A stretch of DNA of 64,000 nt, taken from assembly GCA_021413865.1 (NCBI GenBank), contig JAIOPN010000017.1:1-64000 (forward strand). Direction: 5' to 3'. The notes under the pieces were generated by a model, which was not told the DNA's origin, did not search any database, and worked only from the letters and a program-made list of their open reading frames with translations. Each line of letters starts with the position of its first letter. Position 1 is the first letter of the stretch. The translations under genes were made by a program, and so were the position numbers. Source of the stretch: Planctomycetota bacterium (GTDB lineage Bacteria; Planctomycetota; Phycisphaerae; Phycisphaerales; Phycisphaeraceae). Positions 34,725 through 42,817 of the stretch are shown piece by piece.

Positions 34725-35873
34725 TCACTTATTTTGAGTCACGAACTCGCGCACAGCGCGCTCCGCCGCCTTTTCCAGCAGTTCCGCCGCGCGGAGGATC
34801 GATTCCTCTTGCGGCAGCCCTTCTCCGATCACGCGCACGGCCGCCAGCCCCGCCTCGCCCGCGCGCTCCACGCCCGGGCCCGTCGCTCCGACCAGTGCCA
34901 CCGTCCGCACATCGTGCTTCGCAGCCGTCCGCGCGACCCCGACGCACACCTTGCCCGCCAGGCTCCCGCCGTCGAGCCTGCCCTCGCCCGTCATGCACAA
35001 CGCCGCCCCCGCGACGCGCCGATCAAACCCCACCGCGTCGAGCACCATCGCGATGCCGGGGGAGAGCTCGGCCCCGAGGAACGCCATCAATCCCCCGCCC
35101 ATCGCTCCCGCCGCGCCGGCGCCGGGCAGGTGCTCCACGTCCCGCCCAAGTTCAGAGCGGAAGAGTTCGGCGAGGTGACGCAGGTTGCGGTCGAGCATTT
35201 CCACCTGCGCGGGGGTCGCCCCTTTCTGCGGGCCGTACACGCTGGCCGCGCCGTTCGGGCCGGTCATCGGGTTGGAGACGTCGCAGGCGACGGTGATGCG
35301 CACGCGCGCCAGACGTGGGTCGATCCACGTCGTGTCGATGCCGACGATCTGGTCGAGGATGCCGCCGCAGAGCGTTGCCGCGGGGATGAGACTTCCTAAA
35401 CCGTCGAGGAAGCGCACGCCCAGCGCCGCCGCCGCGCCGACGCCGCCGTCATTGGTCGCGCTCCCGCCGATGCCCAGGATGATGCGCGAGACACCCGCGT
35501 CCAGCGCCGCCATGAGGAGTTCACCCGTGCCCCACGTCGTCGTCTTCGCCGGGTCGCGCTCGAAGCGCGGCACCAGCGCCAGCCCCGACGCGGCCGCCAT
35601 CTCGATCACGGCCGTGGCCCCGTCCGCTCCATCAAATGTCCCCCACTCCGCCCGCACCGGTTCGCCGACCGGCCCGGTCACGGCCGTCACGCGCCGCGCC
35701 CCGCCCGTCGCCGCGAGCATCGCATCGACCGTCCCCTCGCCGCCGTCGGCTACCGGGCATTGATCGATCACCGCGCCCGGCAACGCCCGCCCAGCGCCCG
35801 CCGCCATCGCCGCCGCCGCCTGGCGGGCCGTGAGCGAGCCCTTGAACTTGTCCGGGGCGCAGACGATCTTCAT
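34725..35873 (-). CDS. glycerate kinase (GarK/GlxK type)
   Basis: A 382-residue glycerate 2-kinase of the GarK/GlxK family. It opens with MKIVCAPDKFKGSLTARQAA, and CPVADGGEGTVDAML follows at about residue 40; both are family signatures, as are WGTGELLMAALDAG, GIGGSATNDGGVGAA, and TGEGRLDGGSLAGKV near the C-terminus. It phosphorylates D-glycerate with ATP in the cytoplasm, feeding sugar-acid, glycolate or serine catabolism into glycolysis. The gene stands alone, separated by a repeat element from the solute-binding gene and by 62 bp from the rhomboid gene; all are on the minus strand. Confidence 0.92.
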   Translation of the reverse strand: MKIVCAPDKFKGSLTARQAAAAMAAGAGRALPGAVIDQCPVADGGEGTVDAMLAATGGARRVTAVTGPVGEPVRAEWGTFDGADGATAVIEMAAASGLALVPRFERDPAKTTTWGTGELLMAALDAGVSRIILGIGGSATNDGGVGAAAALGVRFLDGLGSLIPAATLCGGILDQIVGIDTTWIDPRLARVRITVACDVSNPMTGPNGAASVYGPQKGATPAQVEMLDRNLRHLAELFRSELGRDVEHLPGAGAAGAMGGGLMAFLGAELSPGIAMVLDAVGFDRRVAGAALCMTGEGRLDGGSLAGKVCVGVARTAAKHDVRTVALVGATGPGVERAGEAGLAAVRVIGEGLPQEESILRAAELLEKAAERAVREFVTQNK

Positions 35874-35935
35874 GCCCGCGAGTGTATCCGGGGGAAGAAG
35901 CGCGTGATGCCCGGTCCGGGCCTTGGTTATGGGTG

Positions 35936-36829
35936 TTACAGGGATTTCAGCCGCTCGCTGGCGCGGTCGAGCGCTTTCTTCTCGCCGCGCGTCAGGCTGT
36001 GCAGGCCATGGGCACGCACCTTGTCGAGGATGCGGTCCACCTCGGCCTCTTCATCCGCCTCCGCGCGGCGCTGCTTCACGCCCCGGGCGAGCGTCCGTGT
36101 TGTGCGGGCACGCTGGAACCAGCCGCCCAGCGAGAACTCACGCGGCAGCCAGCCCAGCAGCCACGGCTGCTTGGCGAGCAGGTAGCCCATCGCGATGCCA
36201 CCGATGTGCGCGGCCTCGCCGCCAGCGTTCATCGAACCCACGATCAGCGACAGCGCCGAGATGCCCACGCAGACCCACGCCATCACGGGCGCTGGGAAGC
36301 GGATGGGGGTGAACGGGATGCCCACGGTCATGGTCGGGAACATCACCGCCACCGCGACCATGATCCCCAAGATGCTCCCCGAGGCGCCGATCAACTGCGT
36401 GTCGTCCGACCAGCCGAACACCTGCGGGAAATACGACAGCGGGATGAAGAGACAGACGCCGACCAGGCCGCACGCCAGATAAAACGCCAGGAACCGGCAG
36501 CTCCCCCACAGCCGCTCCACGATGGGCCCGAAGGAGAGCAGGACCGCCATGTTAAAGAAGATGTGGAAGAAGCTCACGTAGCTGTGGATGAACTGGTAGG
36601 TGACCAGCCGCCAGAGCTGCAGGCGGGTGATGCCCTGAAACACCGTGAAGCTCCCCCACTCGGTCGGGGCGAACGCGTGCGCCCGCATGCTGCCGTGCAG
36701 GACCTGGTCGAGCACGTACACGACCAGGTTGATGGCGAAAAGCCACATGGTCACGGTCTTGCCCGCGAACTGGGCGCGCAGCCCCGCGGGGGCCTCGTCT
36801 CGCATGTACTCTCGGTCTTGCCACGACAT
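35936..36829 (-). CDS. rhomboid family intramembrane serine protease
   Basis: A 297-residue membrane protease with a six-helix core. The catalytic Ser150 is in GASGSILGIM and the partner His208 in AAHIGGIAMGYLL, in the expected helices 4 and 6; a loop helix with FHIFFNMAVLLSFG matches the conserved HxxxN region of the family. Residues after about 220 are a cytoplasmic, charged tail (RARTTRTLARGVKQRRAE). Rhomboids cut single-span membrane proteins within the bilayer; the substrates here are unknown. The gene lies between a NUDIX hydrolase and glycerate kinase and may be co-transcribed with the former (22-bp gap). Confidence 0.92.
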   Translation of the reverse strand: MSWQDREYMRDEAPAGLRAQFAGKTVTMWLFAINLVVYVLDQVLHGSMRAHAFAPTEWGSFTVFQGITRLQLWRLVTYQFIHSYVSFFHIFFNMAVLLSFGPIVERLWGSCRFLAFYLACGLVGVCLFIPLSYFPQVFGWSDDTQLIGASGSILGIMVAVAVMFPTMTVGIPFTPIRFPAPVMAWVCVGISALSLIVGSMNAGGEAAHIGGIAMGYLLAKQPWLLGWLPREFSLGGWFQRARTTRTLARGVKQRRAEADEEAEVDRILDKVRAHGLHSLTRGEKKALDRASERLKSL

Positions 36830-36851
36830 AAGGGGGTCTCGGCGTTGCGGC

Positions 36852-37388
36852 TCATCGCCCGGCGATGAAGGCCATGTAGAACATCAGCGTCGCGATGCTC
36901 TTCCCGTCTCGTATCACGTTGTCACGCACCATCTGGATCGTCTTTTCGAGGGGGGTGGCTTCAACGGTGATCTGTTCGTTGAGGTCCAAATCCTGGCCGA
37001 CGTGGGTCAGGCCGCGGGCGACGTAGGCGTACATCCGCTCCGTGCAGATGCCGGGGCTGGTGTAGAAATCGAGCATCCGGACCACCGAATCGGCGCGGTA
37101 GCCCGTCTCCTCGATCAGTTCACGCCCGGCACACACGTCCGGCGACTCGGGCGGCTCCAGCGTCCCCGCGGGCAGCTCGAGCAGCGTTTCGCCCACCGCC
37201 ACACGCTGGTTGCGGATGAGCGCTACGGTGTGGTCGTCTATGAACGGCAATATGACGACGGCCCCGGGGTGGACGATCACGTCCTTGCGGTGCCTCTTGC
37301 CATCCTGCCCGGGCAGGTCGAGCGTGTGCACGTCGAAACGCGGTCCGTGGAAGGCGAGGCGGGATTGTTCGAGTGATTTGGGGAGCAT
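36852..37388 (-). CDS. NUDIX hydrolase (ADP-ribose pyrophosphatase-like)
   Basis: A 178-residue NUDIX protein. The catalytic helix is present as GTLEPPE...AGRELIEETGYRA, matching GX5EX7REUXEEXGU. The downstream MLDFYTSPGICTERMYAYVA is the segment that distinguishes ADP-sugar pyrophosphatases, so ADP-ribose or a related NDP-sugar is the likely substrate. These enzymes clear toxic nucleotide-sugar by-products in the cytoplasm. The N-terminal sheet (FDVHTLDLPGQDGKRHRKDV) forms the domain-swapped dimer part. It is adjacent to the rhomboid gene on the same strand; no shared function is evident. Confidence 0.92.
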   Translation of the reverse strand: MLPKSLEQSRLAFHGPRFDVHTLDLPGQDGKRHRKDVIVHPGAVVILPFIDDHTVALIRNQRVAVGETLLELPAGTLEPPESPDVCAGRELIEETGYRADSVVRMLDFYTSPGICTERMYAYVARGLTHVGQDLDLNEQITVEATPLEKTIQMVRDNVIRDGKSIATLMFYMAFIAGR

Positions 37389-37433
37389 CCGTGCGATTGT
37401 AGGCGAGGCGCGGGGGGTGTGGATGTCCGCCGT

Positions 37434-39290
37434 TTATCGCGGCGACAACTGGTTGTCGAACCGCAGCACACGGCGGCGCCTCCGCGTGGAAACCGCGACC
37501 TCGAAACCGCCCTTCCCCGCCGTGATCTTCACCCCGCCCGGCGTCGCACCGGGAACGAGCATCGTCGCCATCGTGAAGGCGAGTTCCTGCTTTTGAGAGC
37601 ACCAGCGCAGCACGGTCGCGCCGACGCCGGGCGTGGTGGGCGCTCCCTGTGCCGTGAACAGGCCGGCCGGCCGGTCGCAGGCGTAGGCGACCGACATGCG
37701 CTGCCGTTTCCCGCGCAGCGCGGCGCCGCTCTTCGTGACGGCCGCCTTAGTGAACGTGTGCATGCGCGATTCGACGCGGCCGACGTGCGGCAGCTCCACG
37801 CGGTCCACGATCAGGATCGCCCCTGCGTCGAGCAGGAGAAAGACCCGGCCGCAGAAGGTGGCGATCTTCCCGTCGCGCATGTCGCCGTAGGCGGATGTCG
37901 CATCGAGGCGGTAGCCGATCGCGCCCGGGAACCGGATGGGCCTGGTCGTGACGCTCGAATTGGGCGTGACACCGACGCCGTTGATAAGGATGGTGTTCTT
38001 CGACCCCGGCCCCATCTCGAAGATATCCCAGCGGCGGGCGCTGAAGGTGGTGTCGAGGTACTCGCCCGGCATGAGATTGGTGACCATCGACTCGTCGTTG
38101 ACGACGCAGTGGAAGGAGAGCAGGTCGAGGTGGCTGTGCGGCACCTTCGTCGTGCCGCCTCGACCGGAGAGGTACAGCTTCGGTGCGGTAAGCCGGTCGG
38201 CGAGGATGAACCAGTCCTGGCCCTTGTATAGGCGCGCAACGGGACCGGCCGCGCCGCGGGTTTTCGGGATGCGGCGGGGATGAAGCAGGAGCATCTCGGC
38301 CGCGTCGGGCCAGCCGGTGGTGCGCTTGCTCAGGTCGGGAACCTGCGCTTCGAGCATGGCGAGCACGTCGCCGCACACGAGCCGCCGCGCGGCCTCGAAG
38401 TGGAACGGCATGGGGTGGAAATGGTTCACGTCGCCGAAGCTGCACGGCACCCGGTTAGGGCAGAGCTCGACGGGGAAGCGCAGGGTCGCGCGGGTCGCGG
38501 CGCGGTGGAGCAGCGGGTGGCGCTTGCCCGTCGCGTTCTCGTGGCTGAGCAGGTACATGAAGGCGTACCGCATGCCGTAGTTCCAGTAGCCGATGCCCTC
38601 GGGCCAGGCGCCTCCGGTCTTGTCGAGCTCGAGCATGTATTGCCGGAAGGACCACTCGGCGCGGGGGATGACGGGGCGGGCCTCGGAGACCTCGCCGAGC
38701 ATGGCCAGCGCGAGCATGCCCGCGCCGCCGGCGCAGACGGTGTTCCAGTTGGTCTGCGGGTGGCCGTACCACCACGCCTTCTCGCCCGGCTTCTTGGATT
38801 TCGTGTGGTGGAGGAAGGGCTTGAAGACGCGCTCACGCGCCAGGTTGAGAAACCGGCCCCGCTCGGCGGGCGTGAGGTCGGCGCGGAGCCAGTCGTAGGC
38901 GATGGCGATTGTCGTGGCGTTCTCGCCGTACGACAGGTCGTAGATCGCCATGGGGTCGGCGTTGCCCTGCCGCCATGTGATCCACGACCAGTATTCCCAC
39001 TTGGCCATCGCGTCGATGTGGGCGACGGCCGCGTCGCGGAACCGGCGGTCGCCGGTCTGGAACCAGCGGACGAGCAGACTCACCACACGACCCTGGTTGT
39101 TGCGGGCGCGGATGAGGTGTTCATTGTGGACGTCACGCGTGTAGGGGACATCCGTGGATTTGAGAGCTTCGTCGGCGGCCGTAACAACGGCGGTTGCGGC
39201 GCCGCGCAGGGCGGGATCACGAAGGGGGTCACGCAGGCGGGCGATCTGGGCAGGGGTGACGTAGAGACGCGGGTGCGGGCGGAGTTTCAT
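37434..39290 (-). CDS. heparinase II/III-like polysaccharide lyase or related protein
   Basis: A 618-residue protein with an N-terminal alpha-toroid domain (TPAQIARLRDPLRDPALR, WYGHPQTNWNTVCAGGAGML, WPEGIGYWNYGMRYAFMYL) and a C-terminal beta domain that contains PHSHLDLLSFHCVVNDESM, matching the heparinase II/III family. The tyrosine and histidines expected for beta-elimination are present in these two segments. The family cleaves uronate-containing glycans such as heparin, heparan, alginate or ulvan. No signal peptide is seen, so a cytoplasmic oligosaccharide substrate is likely. It lies 45 bp upstream of the NUDIX gene in transcription order. A family-D repeat is just beyond its start. Confidence 0.8.
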   Translation of the reverse strand: MKLRPHPRLYVTPAQIARLRDPLRDPALRGAATAVVTAADEALKSTDVPYTRDVHNEHLIRARNNQGRVVSLLVRWFQTGDRRFRDAAVAHIDAMAKWEYWSWITWRQGNADPMAIYDLSYGENATTIAIAYDWLRADLTPAERGRFLNLARERVFKPFLHHTKSKKPGEKAWWYGHPQTNWNTVCAGGAGMLALAMLGEVSEARPVIPRAEWSFRQYMLELDKTGGAWPEGIGYWNYGMRYAFMYLLSHENATGKRHPLLHRAATRATLRFPVELCPNRVPCSFGDVNHFHPMPFHFEAARRLVCGDVLAMLEAQVPDLSKRTTGWPDAAEMLLLHPRRIPKTRGAAGPVARLYKGQDWFILADRLTAPKLYLSGRGGTTKVPHSHLDLLSFHCVVNDESMVTNLMPGEYLDTTFSARRWDIFEMGPGSKNTILINGVGVTPNSSVTTRPIRFPGAIGYRLDATSAYGDMRDGKIATFCGRVFLLLDAGAILIVDRVELPHVGRVESRMHTFTKAAVTKSGAALRGKRQRMSVAYACDRPAGLFTAQGAPTTPGVGATVLRWCSQKQELAFTMATMLVPGATPGGVKITAGKGGFEVAVSTRRRRRVLRFDNQLSPR

Positions 39291-39341
39291 GGTGAGATTT
39301 CCCCGTTCAGCGCCGCCCGAATGGGGCGGGCTTCTGCGTCT

Positions 39342-39428
39342 GGTGGGGCAGGCGTCCCGCCTGTCTCTTCCTCTTTGGTGCAGACCCGGCCTCGGAAGGC
39401 CGGAGGCAGGCGGGACGCCCGCCCCACC
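39342..39428. repeat. palindromic repeat element, family D (copy 2)
   Basis: Arms GGTGGGGCAGGCGTCCCGCC... at 39342-39363 and CAGGCGGGACGCCCGCCCCA... at 39407-39428, one mismatch, with a pyrimidine-rich centre and an inner CCGGCCTCGGAAGGCCGG hairpin. It separates the lyase-like and hflX genes. Confidence 0.9.
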
Positions 39429-39441
39429 GGATTAAAGCAAC

Positions 39442-40749
39442 TCAATCCTTGAGTTCACGGATCGCCGCGCCGGTGGCGCGGAGCTGGTCGAGCTGGCGTG
39501 TCCCGATAAGGACGCTCATCACGACCTCCTCGTCGCTGTACTGGCGGTCGAGCACCTGGGCGCGGGATTCGAGCAGGTTGATCGCCCTGCCGTCGCGGAG
39601 CTTCATGGCCAGACGCATCTGCCGCATGTCCCCCTTCATCTCGCGCCGGACGCGCTCAACCAGTTCGGCGACACCCACGCCGCTCTTCGCGCTGATCGCC
39701 AGCGCCTCGGGGAACTTCTTCTGGAAGACCAGCAGGTCGGCGTTGTGCTCGATCTTGTCGATCTTGTTGAGCACGAGCAGCCGCTTCTGCTTGTCGGCCC
39801 CGATCTCGCCGAGCACCTCGGTGACGGTCTGGAGCTGCTGCTGGGCGCGCGGGTGAGAGACGTCGAGCACGATCAGGAGCAGGTCGCTGTGGATCGCCTC
39901 TTCGAGCGTGGCGCGGAAGCTGGCGACCAGGTGGTGCGGCAGGTCGCGGACGAAGCCGACCGTGTCGGAGAGCATGACGGTGTCCCCGCCGCCCAGGTCC
40001 CAGCGGCGGGTGCGGGTGGAGAGCGTGGCGAAGAGCTTGTCGTCCGCGTAGGCGTCGCCGTCGGTGGAGGTGTTGAAGAGCGTGCTCTTGCCGGCGTTGG
40101 TGTAGCCGACCAGGCCGACGGTGAAGAAATCCTTGTTCCGCGCGGCGACCTCACGCTGCTTTCGGCCCAGGTTTTCCTTGATCTCCAGGCGCAGCTCGGA
40201 GACCTTGTGCTGAACGATGCGGCGGTCGATCTCGAGCTGCTGCTCGCCCGGGCCGCGCGTGCCGATGCCGGTGGGCGAGCCGCCGACAATACGTTCCAGG
40301 TGCGTCCACATGGCGCGGAGGCGCGGGTAGGTGTACTGGAGCTGCGCCAGCTCGACCTGGAGTTTGGCCTCGTGCGTCCGGGCGCGGGCGGCGAAGATAT
40401 CGAGGATCAGCTCGCTGCGGTCGATGACCTTGCACCCGACGACCTCCTCGATGTTGCCGATCTGCGAGGGGGAGAGGTCGTTGTCGAAGATGACCACGTC
40501 GATCCCGCGGGCGCGGACCATCTCGGCGATCTCGGAGACCTTGCCCTTGCCGATAAAGGTCTTGGCCTCGGGCTTGTGCTTGTTCTGCATCAGCTCATCG
40601 ACAACGATCGCGCCGGCGGTGTCGGCGAGGCTGCGCAGCTCGCCCAGCGGGTCGTGCGGGTCGCCGTTGAAACCCGGCAGGAGGCAGGCGACGAGCAGCG
40701 CGCTCTCGCGGACGACGGTGGACTTGTTTTCGCGTTTGCCTTGTTCCAT
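39442..40749 (-). CDS. hflX: GTPase HflX
   Basis: A 435-residue ribosome-associated GTPase that splits stalled or heat-damaged ribosomes. The N-terminal HflX domain ends with the glycine-rich GIGTRGPGEQQLEIDRR, followed by a coiled linker and the G domain: G1 GYTNAGKS, G3 DTVGFVRDLP, G4 NKID and an SAKSG motif for G5. The C-terminal segment after residue 385 is short, as in the shorter HflX forms. Length is normal. It is transcribed after the GNAT gene, with 22 bp between; no hfq or miaA neighbours are present, unlike enterobacteria. Confidence 0.95.
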   Translation of the reverse strand: MEQGKRENKSTVVRESALLVACLLPGFNGDPHDPLGELRSLADTAGAIVVDELMQNKHKPEAKTFIGKGKVSEIAEMVRARGIDVVIFDNDLSPSQIGNIEEVVGCKVIDRSELILDIFAARARTHEAKLQVELAQLQYTYPRLRAMWTHLERIVGGSPTGIGTRGPGEQQLEIDRRIVQHKVSELRLEIKENLGRKQREVAARNKDFFTVGLVGYTNAGKSTLFNTSTDGDAYADDKLFATLSTRTRRWDLGGGDTVMLSDTVGFVRDLPHHLVASFRATLEEAIHSDLLLIVLDVSHPRAQQQLQTVTEVLGEIGADKQKRLLVLNKIDKIEHNADLLVFQKKFPEALAISAKSGVGVAELVERVRREMKGDMRQMRLAMKLRDGRAINLLESRAQVLDRQYSDEEVVMSVLIGTRQLDQLRATGAAIRELKD

Positions 40750-40771
40750 CGAGGGGCGCAGTACGGCGGGA

Positions 40772-41230
40772 TCAGGCGTCGCCCAGGGCGAGGCTGACGA
40801 GGTAGGGTCGTTCGTTGGATGGCGCTCGCTCGAAGCGCAGACGTTCGTAGAGCATCAGGTGGTCGGGGCAGCCCCAGCCGGCGGTGCTGCGGATGCGCGT
40901 GCAGCCGGCGGAGCGGGCCAGCGTGATCGCGCGGCGGATCATGCGCCCCGCCAGGCCCCGGCCGCGGTGCTCCGGGCGGACGATCATCTGGCGGATCGAG
41001 GCGACCTTCTTGGCTTCGACCGTGCCGTCGGTCGGCAGTGTTTCAAGATAGATCAGCACGCCCGCCAGCCAGACGCCCTCCCCGGCCGCGCCCAAACAGA
41101 CGGGCTGGCACTTCGAGGAATCGGAATCCCACGCCTTGGTCGCCTCATCGCCGAAGAGATCGACCGCCTCGGCGGGGAGCTGGTCCCCCCCGGCGTAGGT
41201 GCGCATCGCGTGATCGGGCAGCGTGTCCAT
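40772..41230 (-). CDS. GNAT family N-acetyltransferase
   Basis: A 152-residue acetyltransferase. The acetyl-CoA loop is VRPEHRGRGLAGRMIRRAI, a clear Q/RxxGxG/A pattern, followed by the strand and helix RSAGCTRIRSTAGWGCPDHL. The end, LMLYERLRFERA, is the usual GNAT closing motif. The start at 41230 (MDTLPDHAM) is chosen over the longer frame because the extra residues look non-coding. The acceptor is unknown. It lies between a GC hairpin and hflX on the minus strand, so a joint transcript with hflX is plausible. Confidence 0.88.
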   Translation of the reverse strand: MDTLPDHAMRTYAGGDQLPAEAVDLFGDEATKAWDSDSSKCQPVCLGAAGEGVWLAGVLIYLETLPTDGTVEAKKVASIRQMIVRPEHRGRGLAGRMIRRAITLARSAGCTRIRSTAGWGCPDHLMLYERLRFERAPSNERPYLVSLALGDA

Positions 41231-41274
41231 GGCCCCACATGTTAGCAGCGCAAACGGCGGTCGCCCGCTTCCCA

Positions 41275-41299
41275 TAGCCCCCGGCTCGGCCGGGGGCTA
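41275..41299. repeat. GC-rich hairpin between the PhyH and GNAT genes
   Basis: TAGCCCCCGGC-TCG-GCCGGGGGCTA, an 11-bp perfect stem with a 3-base loop. It lies 8 bp behind the PhyH stop and could slow transcription there, but no T run follows. Its compactness also fits a REP unit. Confidence 0.6.
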
Positions 41300-41306
41300 C
41301 GGGCGA

Positions 41307-42122
41307 TCACGCATCCGGCACCAACCCCGACCGGTACGACGCCTTCACGTCCGGCCACTCGCGCTGTCGTTTCAACCGCTCCTCGATCATGCCCCGCACC
41401 CTCGGCGAGAGCGTCGCCAGGTAGTCGGGCGTGAATTGGTCCGGGCTGTGCGAATAGAAATGCCACGTCGGCGGGCGGCGCGTGCAGTGGTAGCCGATGT
41501 GGCACGTCCGGCGTCGCTCGGTGAAGTCGCAGTAGCCGCGGTGGATGAGATTGTTGTTGTAGAACACCGCCTCGCCGGGGGCGAGTTCGATGCACCTGGC
41601 GCCGGGCATGTCGCGGTCCACGGGGGACTGGTGCTTGGTCCCGCCGAACACCGCCTGCTCCGCGGGCGAGTTGGGCCTGACGTGGCTGCCGGGCACAGCC
41701 CAGAAAGCGCGGTCGTGGGTCAGGGCCAGATTGAGCTGCACGTTGTTGTGCCGCCACGCCGGCGAAAACATGAAGTCGCCGATCTGCTCCTCCGGCACCT
41801 GCAGCACGTCGCGGTGCCACCCCTGGCGGTATCTCACGCCGACCGCGGCGCCGAGAAACGCGGCGTTGTCGATCACCAGTGGCGTGCCCAGTATCTGGCC
41901 GACAGTGTCGAGCAGGACCGGGTGGTGCAGCAGTTCCTGCAGCGTCGGCTCGGCGGTCTGCGGGTTGATGAACGACACATAATGAAACACCGGCTGGGCG
42001 AAACGCTCACGCGACATCAGCCCATCGGCCGCGGCGAGGCAGCGGGCCAGTTCCGCGTCGGAGAGCACGCGCAGGATCAGGTAGCCCTCGCGGCGGAAAC
42101 GTTCGAGATCGATGGCGGACAT
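41307..42122 (-). CDS. phytanoyl-CoA dioxygenase (PhyH) family protein
   Basis: A 271-residue Fe(II)/2-oxoglutarate-dependent oxygenase. The metal-binding HxD is in YRQGWHRDVLQVPEE, the distal histidine in VFYNNNLIHRGYCDFTE, and Arg in ERRRTCHIGYH probably binds 2-oxoglutarate. The start at 42122 (MSAIDLERFRREGYLILR) has GGAGG nine bases upstream and gives the family's normal N-terminus. PhyH-type enzymes hydroxylate diverse small molecules in bacteria, so the substrate is open. The gene diverges from the PIN-like gene 77 bp away and is followed by a hairpin. Confidence 0.88.
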   Translation of the reverse strand: MSAIDLERFRREGYLILRVLSDAELARCLAAADGLMSRERFAQPVFHYVSFINPQTAEPTLQELLHHPVLLDTVGQILGTPLVIDNAAFLGAAVGVRYRQGWHRDVLQVPEEQIGDFMFSPAWRHNNVQLNLALTHDRAFWAVPGSHVRPNSPAEQAVFGGTKHQSPVDRDMPGARCIELAPGEAVFYNNNLIHRGYCDFTERRRTCHIGYHCTRRPPTWHFYSHSPDQFTPDYLATLSPRVRGMIEERLKRQREWPDVKASYRSGLVPDA

Positions 42123-42199
42123 TTCAGGGAGCCTCCGCACGACCGGCGGCGCACGGGGCTCGTCTCGCCGGGCCGATCGGGGCATCGTACACTTGGGCG

Positions 42200-42703
42200 A
42201 TGAGACGGGCGATGCACACGCGACCCGGCGGGCCGGTGGTGGCCGCTGAAAAAACCCTGCGGGCGCTCATCGCGATCCGGCGGGAAAAACTACTGCCCGA
42301 GTTGTATGGCCGGGTGACGGTCGCCAAAACCGTGCTCGCCGCGCTGGCGGACGTGATGCCGACGCCACCCGCCTGGATGGACGTCGTGGACGACCGCCCG
42401 GGGCAGGCGCTACCGGACCGGCTCGCGTCGGTGACGCCGTCGGAGGGGGCGACGCTGCGGCTGGCGATGGCGATCCCCGCGTCGCTGGTGCTGATCGACG
42501 GGCCGATCAAGGAAAAGGCGAAGCTGAGCTTCATCAAGTGCGAGGGGGCGGTCTCGATCCTCGTGCAGGCGTTCCGCGCCGGGAAGCTCTCGGCGGTGCG
42601 GCCGATGGTCAACGCACTCCAATCGCTGGGCCACGCGGACGTGCTCCCCCCGCCCGAGGCGCTGGAAGCGATGTGGAAAGCGCTGGCGGCGATGGAGGAG
42701 TAG
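42200..42703 (+). CDS. PIN/DUF3368-like protein with apparently degenerate active site
   Basis: A 167-residue protein whose pattern follows the DUF3368/VapC-like PIN fold. LRALIAIRREKLLPELYGRV matches the first helix region, SEGATLRLAMAIPASLVLID the middle, and ILVQAFRAGKLSAVRPMVNA the C-terminal DUF3368 motif. The first catalytic Asp, normally in a DTSPLIAL-like segment, is replaced by VVAAEKTLRAL, and the usual Glu after the second strand is Ala (TVLAALAD). An Asp survives in VLIDGPIK. It may therefore be a non-nucleolytic PIN relative. No antitoxin-sized gene is next to it. Fold assignment rests on pattern memory only. Confidence 0.6.
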   Translation: MRRAMHTRPGGPVVAAEKTLRALIAIRREKLLPELYGRVTVAKTVLAALADVMPTPPAWMDVVDDRPGQALPDRLASVTPSEGATLRLAMAIPASLVLIDGPIKEKAKLSFIKCEGAVSILVQAFRAGKLSAVRPMVNALQSLGHADVLPPPEALEAMWKALAAMEE

Positions 42704-42713
42704 GCGTTTCTGA

Positions 42714-42812
42714 TGGGGCAGGCGTCCCGCCTGTCTCTTCTTCTTTTCTGTTCTTCTTTTTTGAATCCGGTCCGGGCTCGGAAGGCCGGCGGCAGGCGGG
42801 ACGCCTGCCCCA
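42714..42812. repeat. palindromic repeat element, family D (copy 3)
   Basis: Perfect 20-bp arms TGGGGCAGGCGTCCCGCCTG and CAGGCGGGACGCCTGCCCCA around a 59-bp pyrimidine-rich centre with GGTCCGGGCTCGGAAGGCCG. It fills the gap between the convergent PIN-like and MoxR genes; the MoxR stop is 6 bp from its edge. Confidence 0.9.
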
Positions 42813-42817
42813 CCGGA

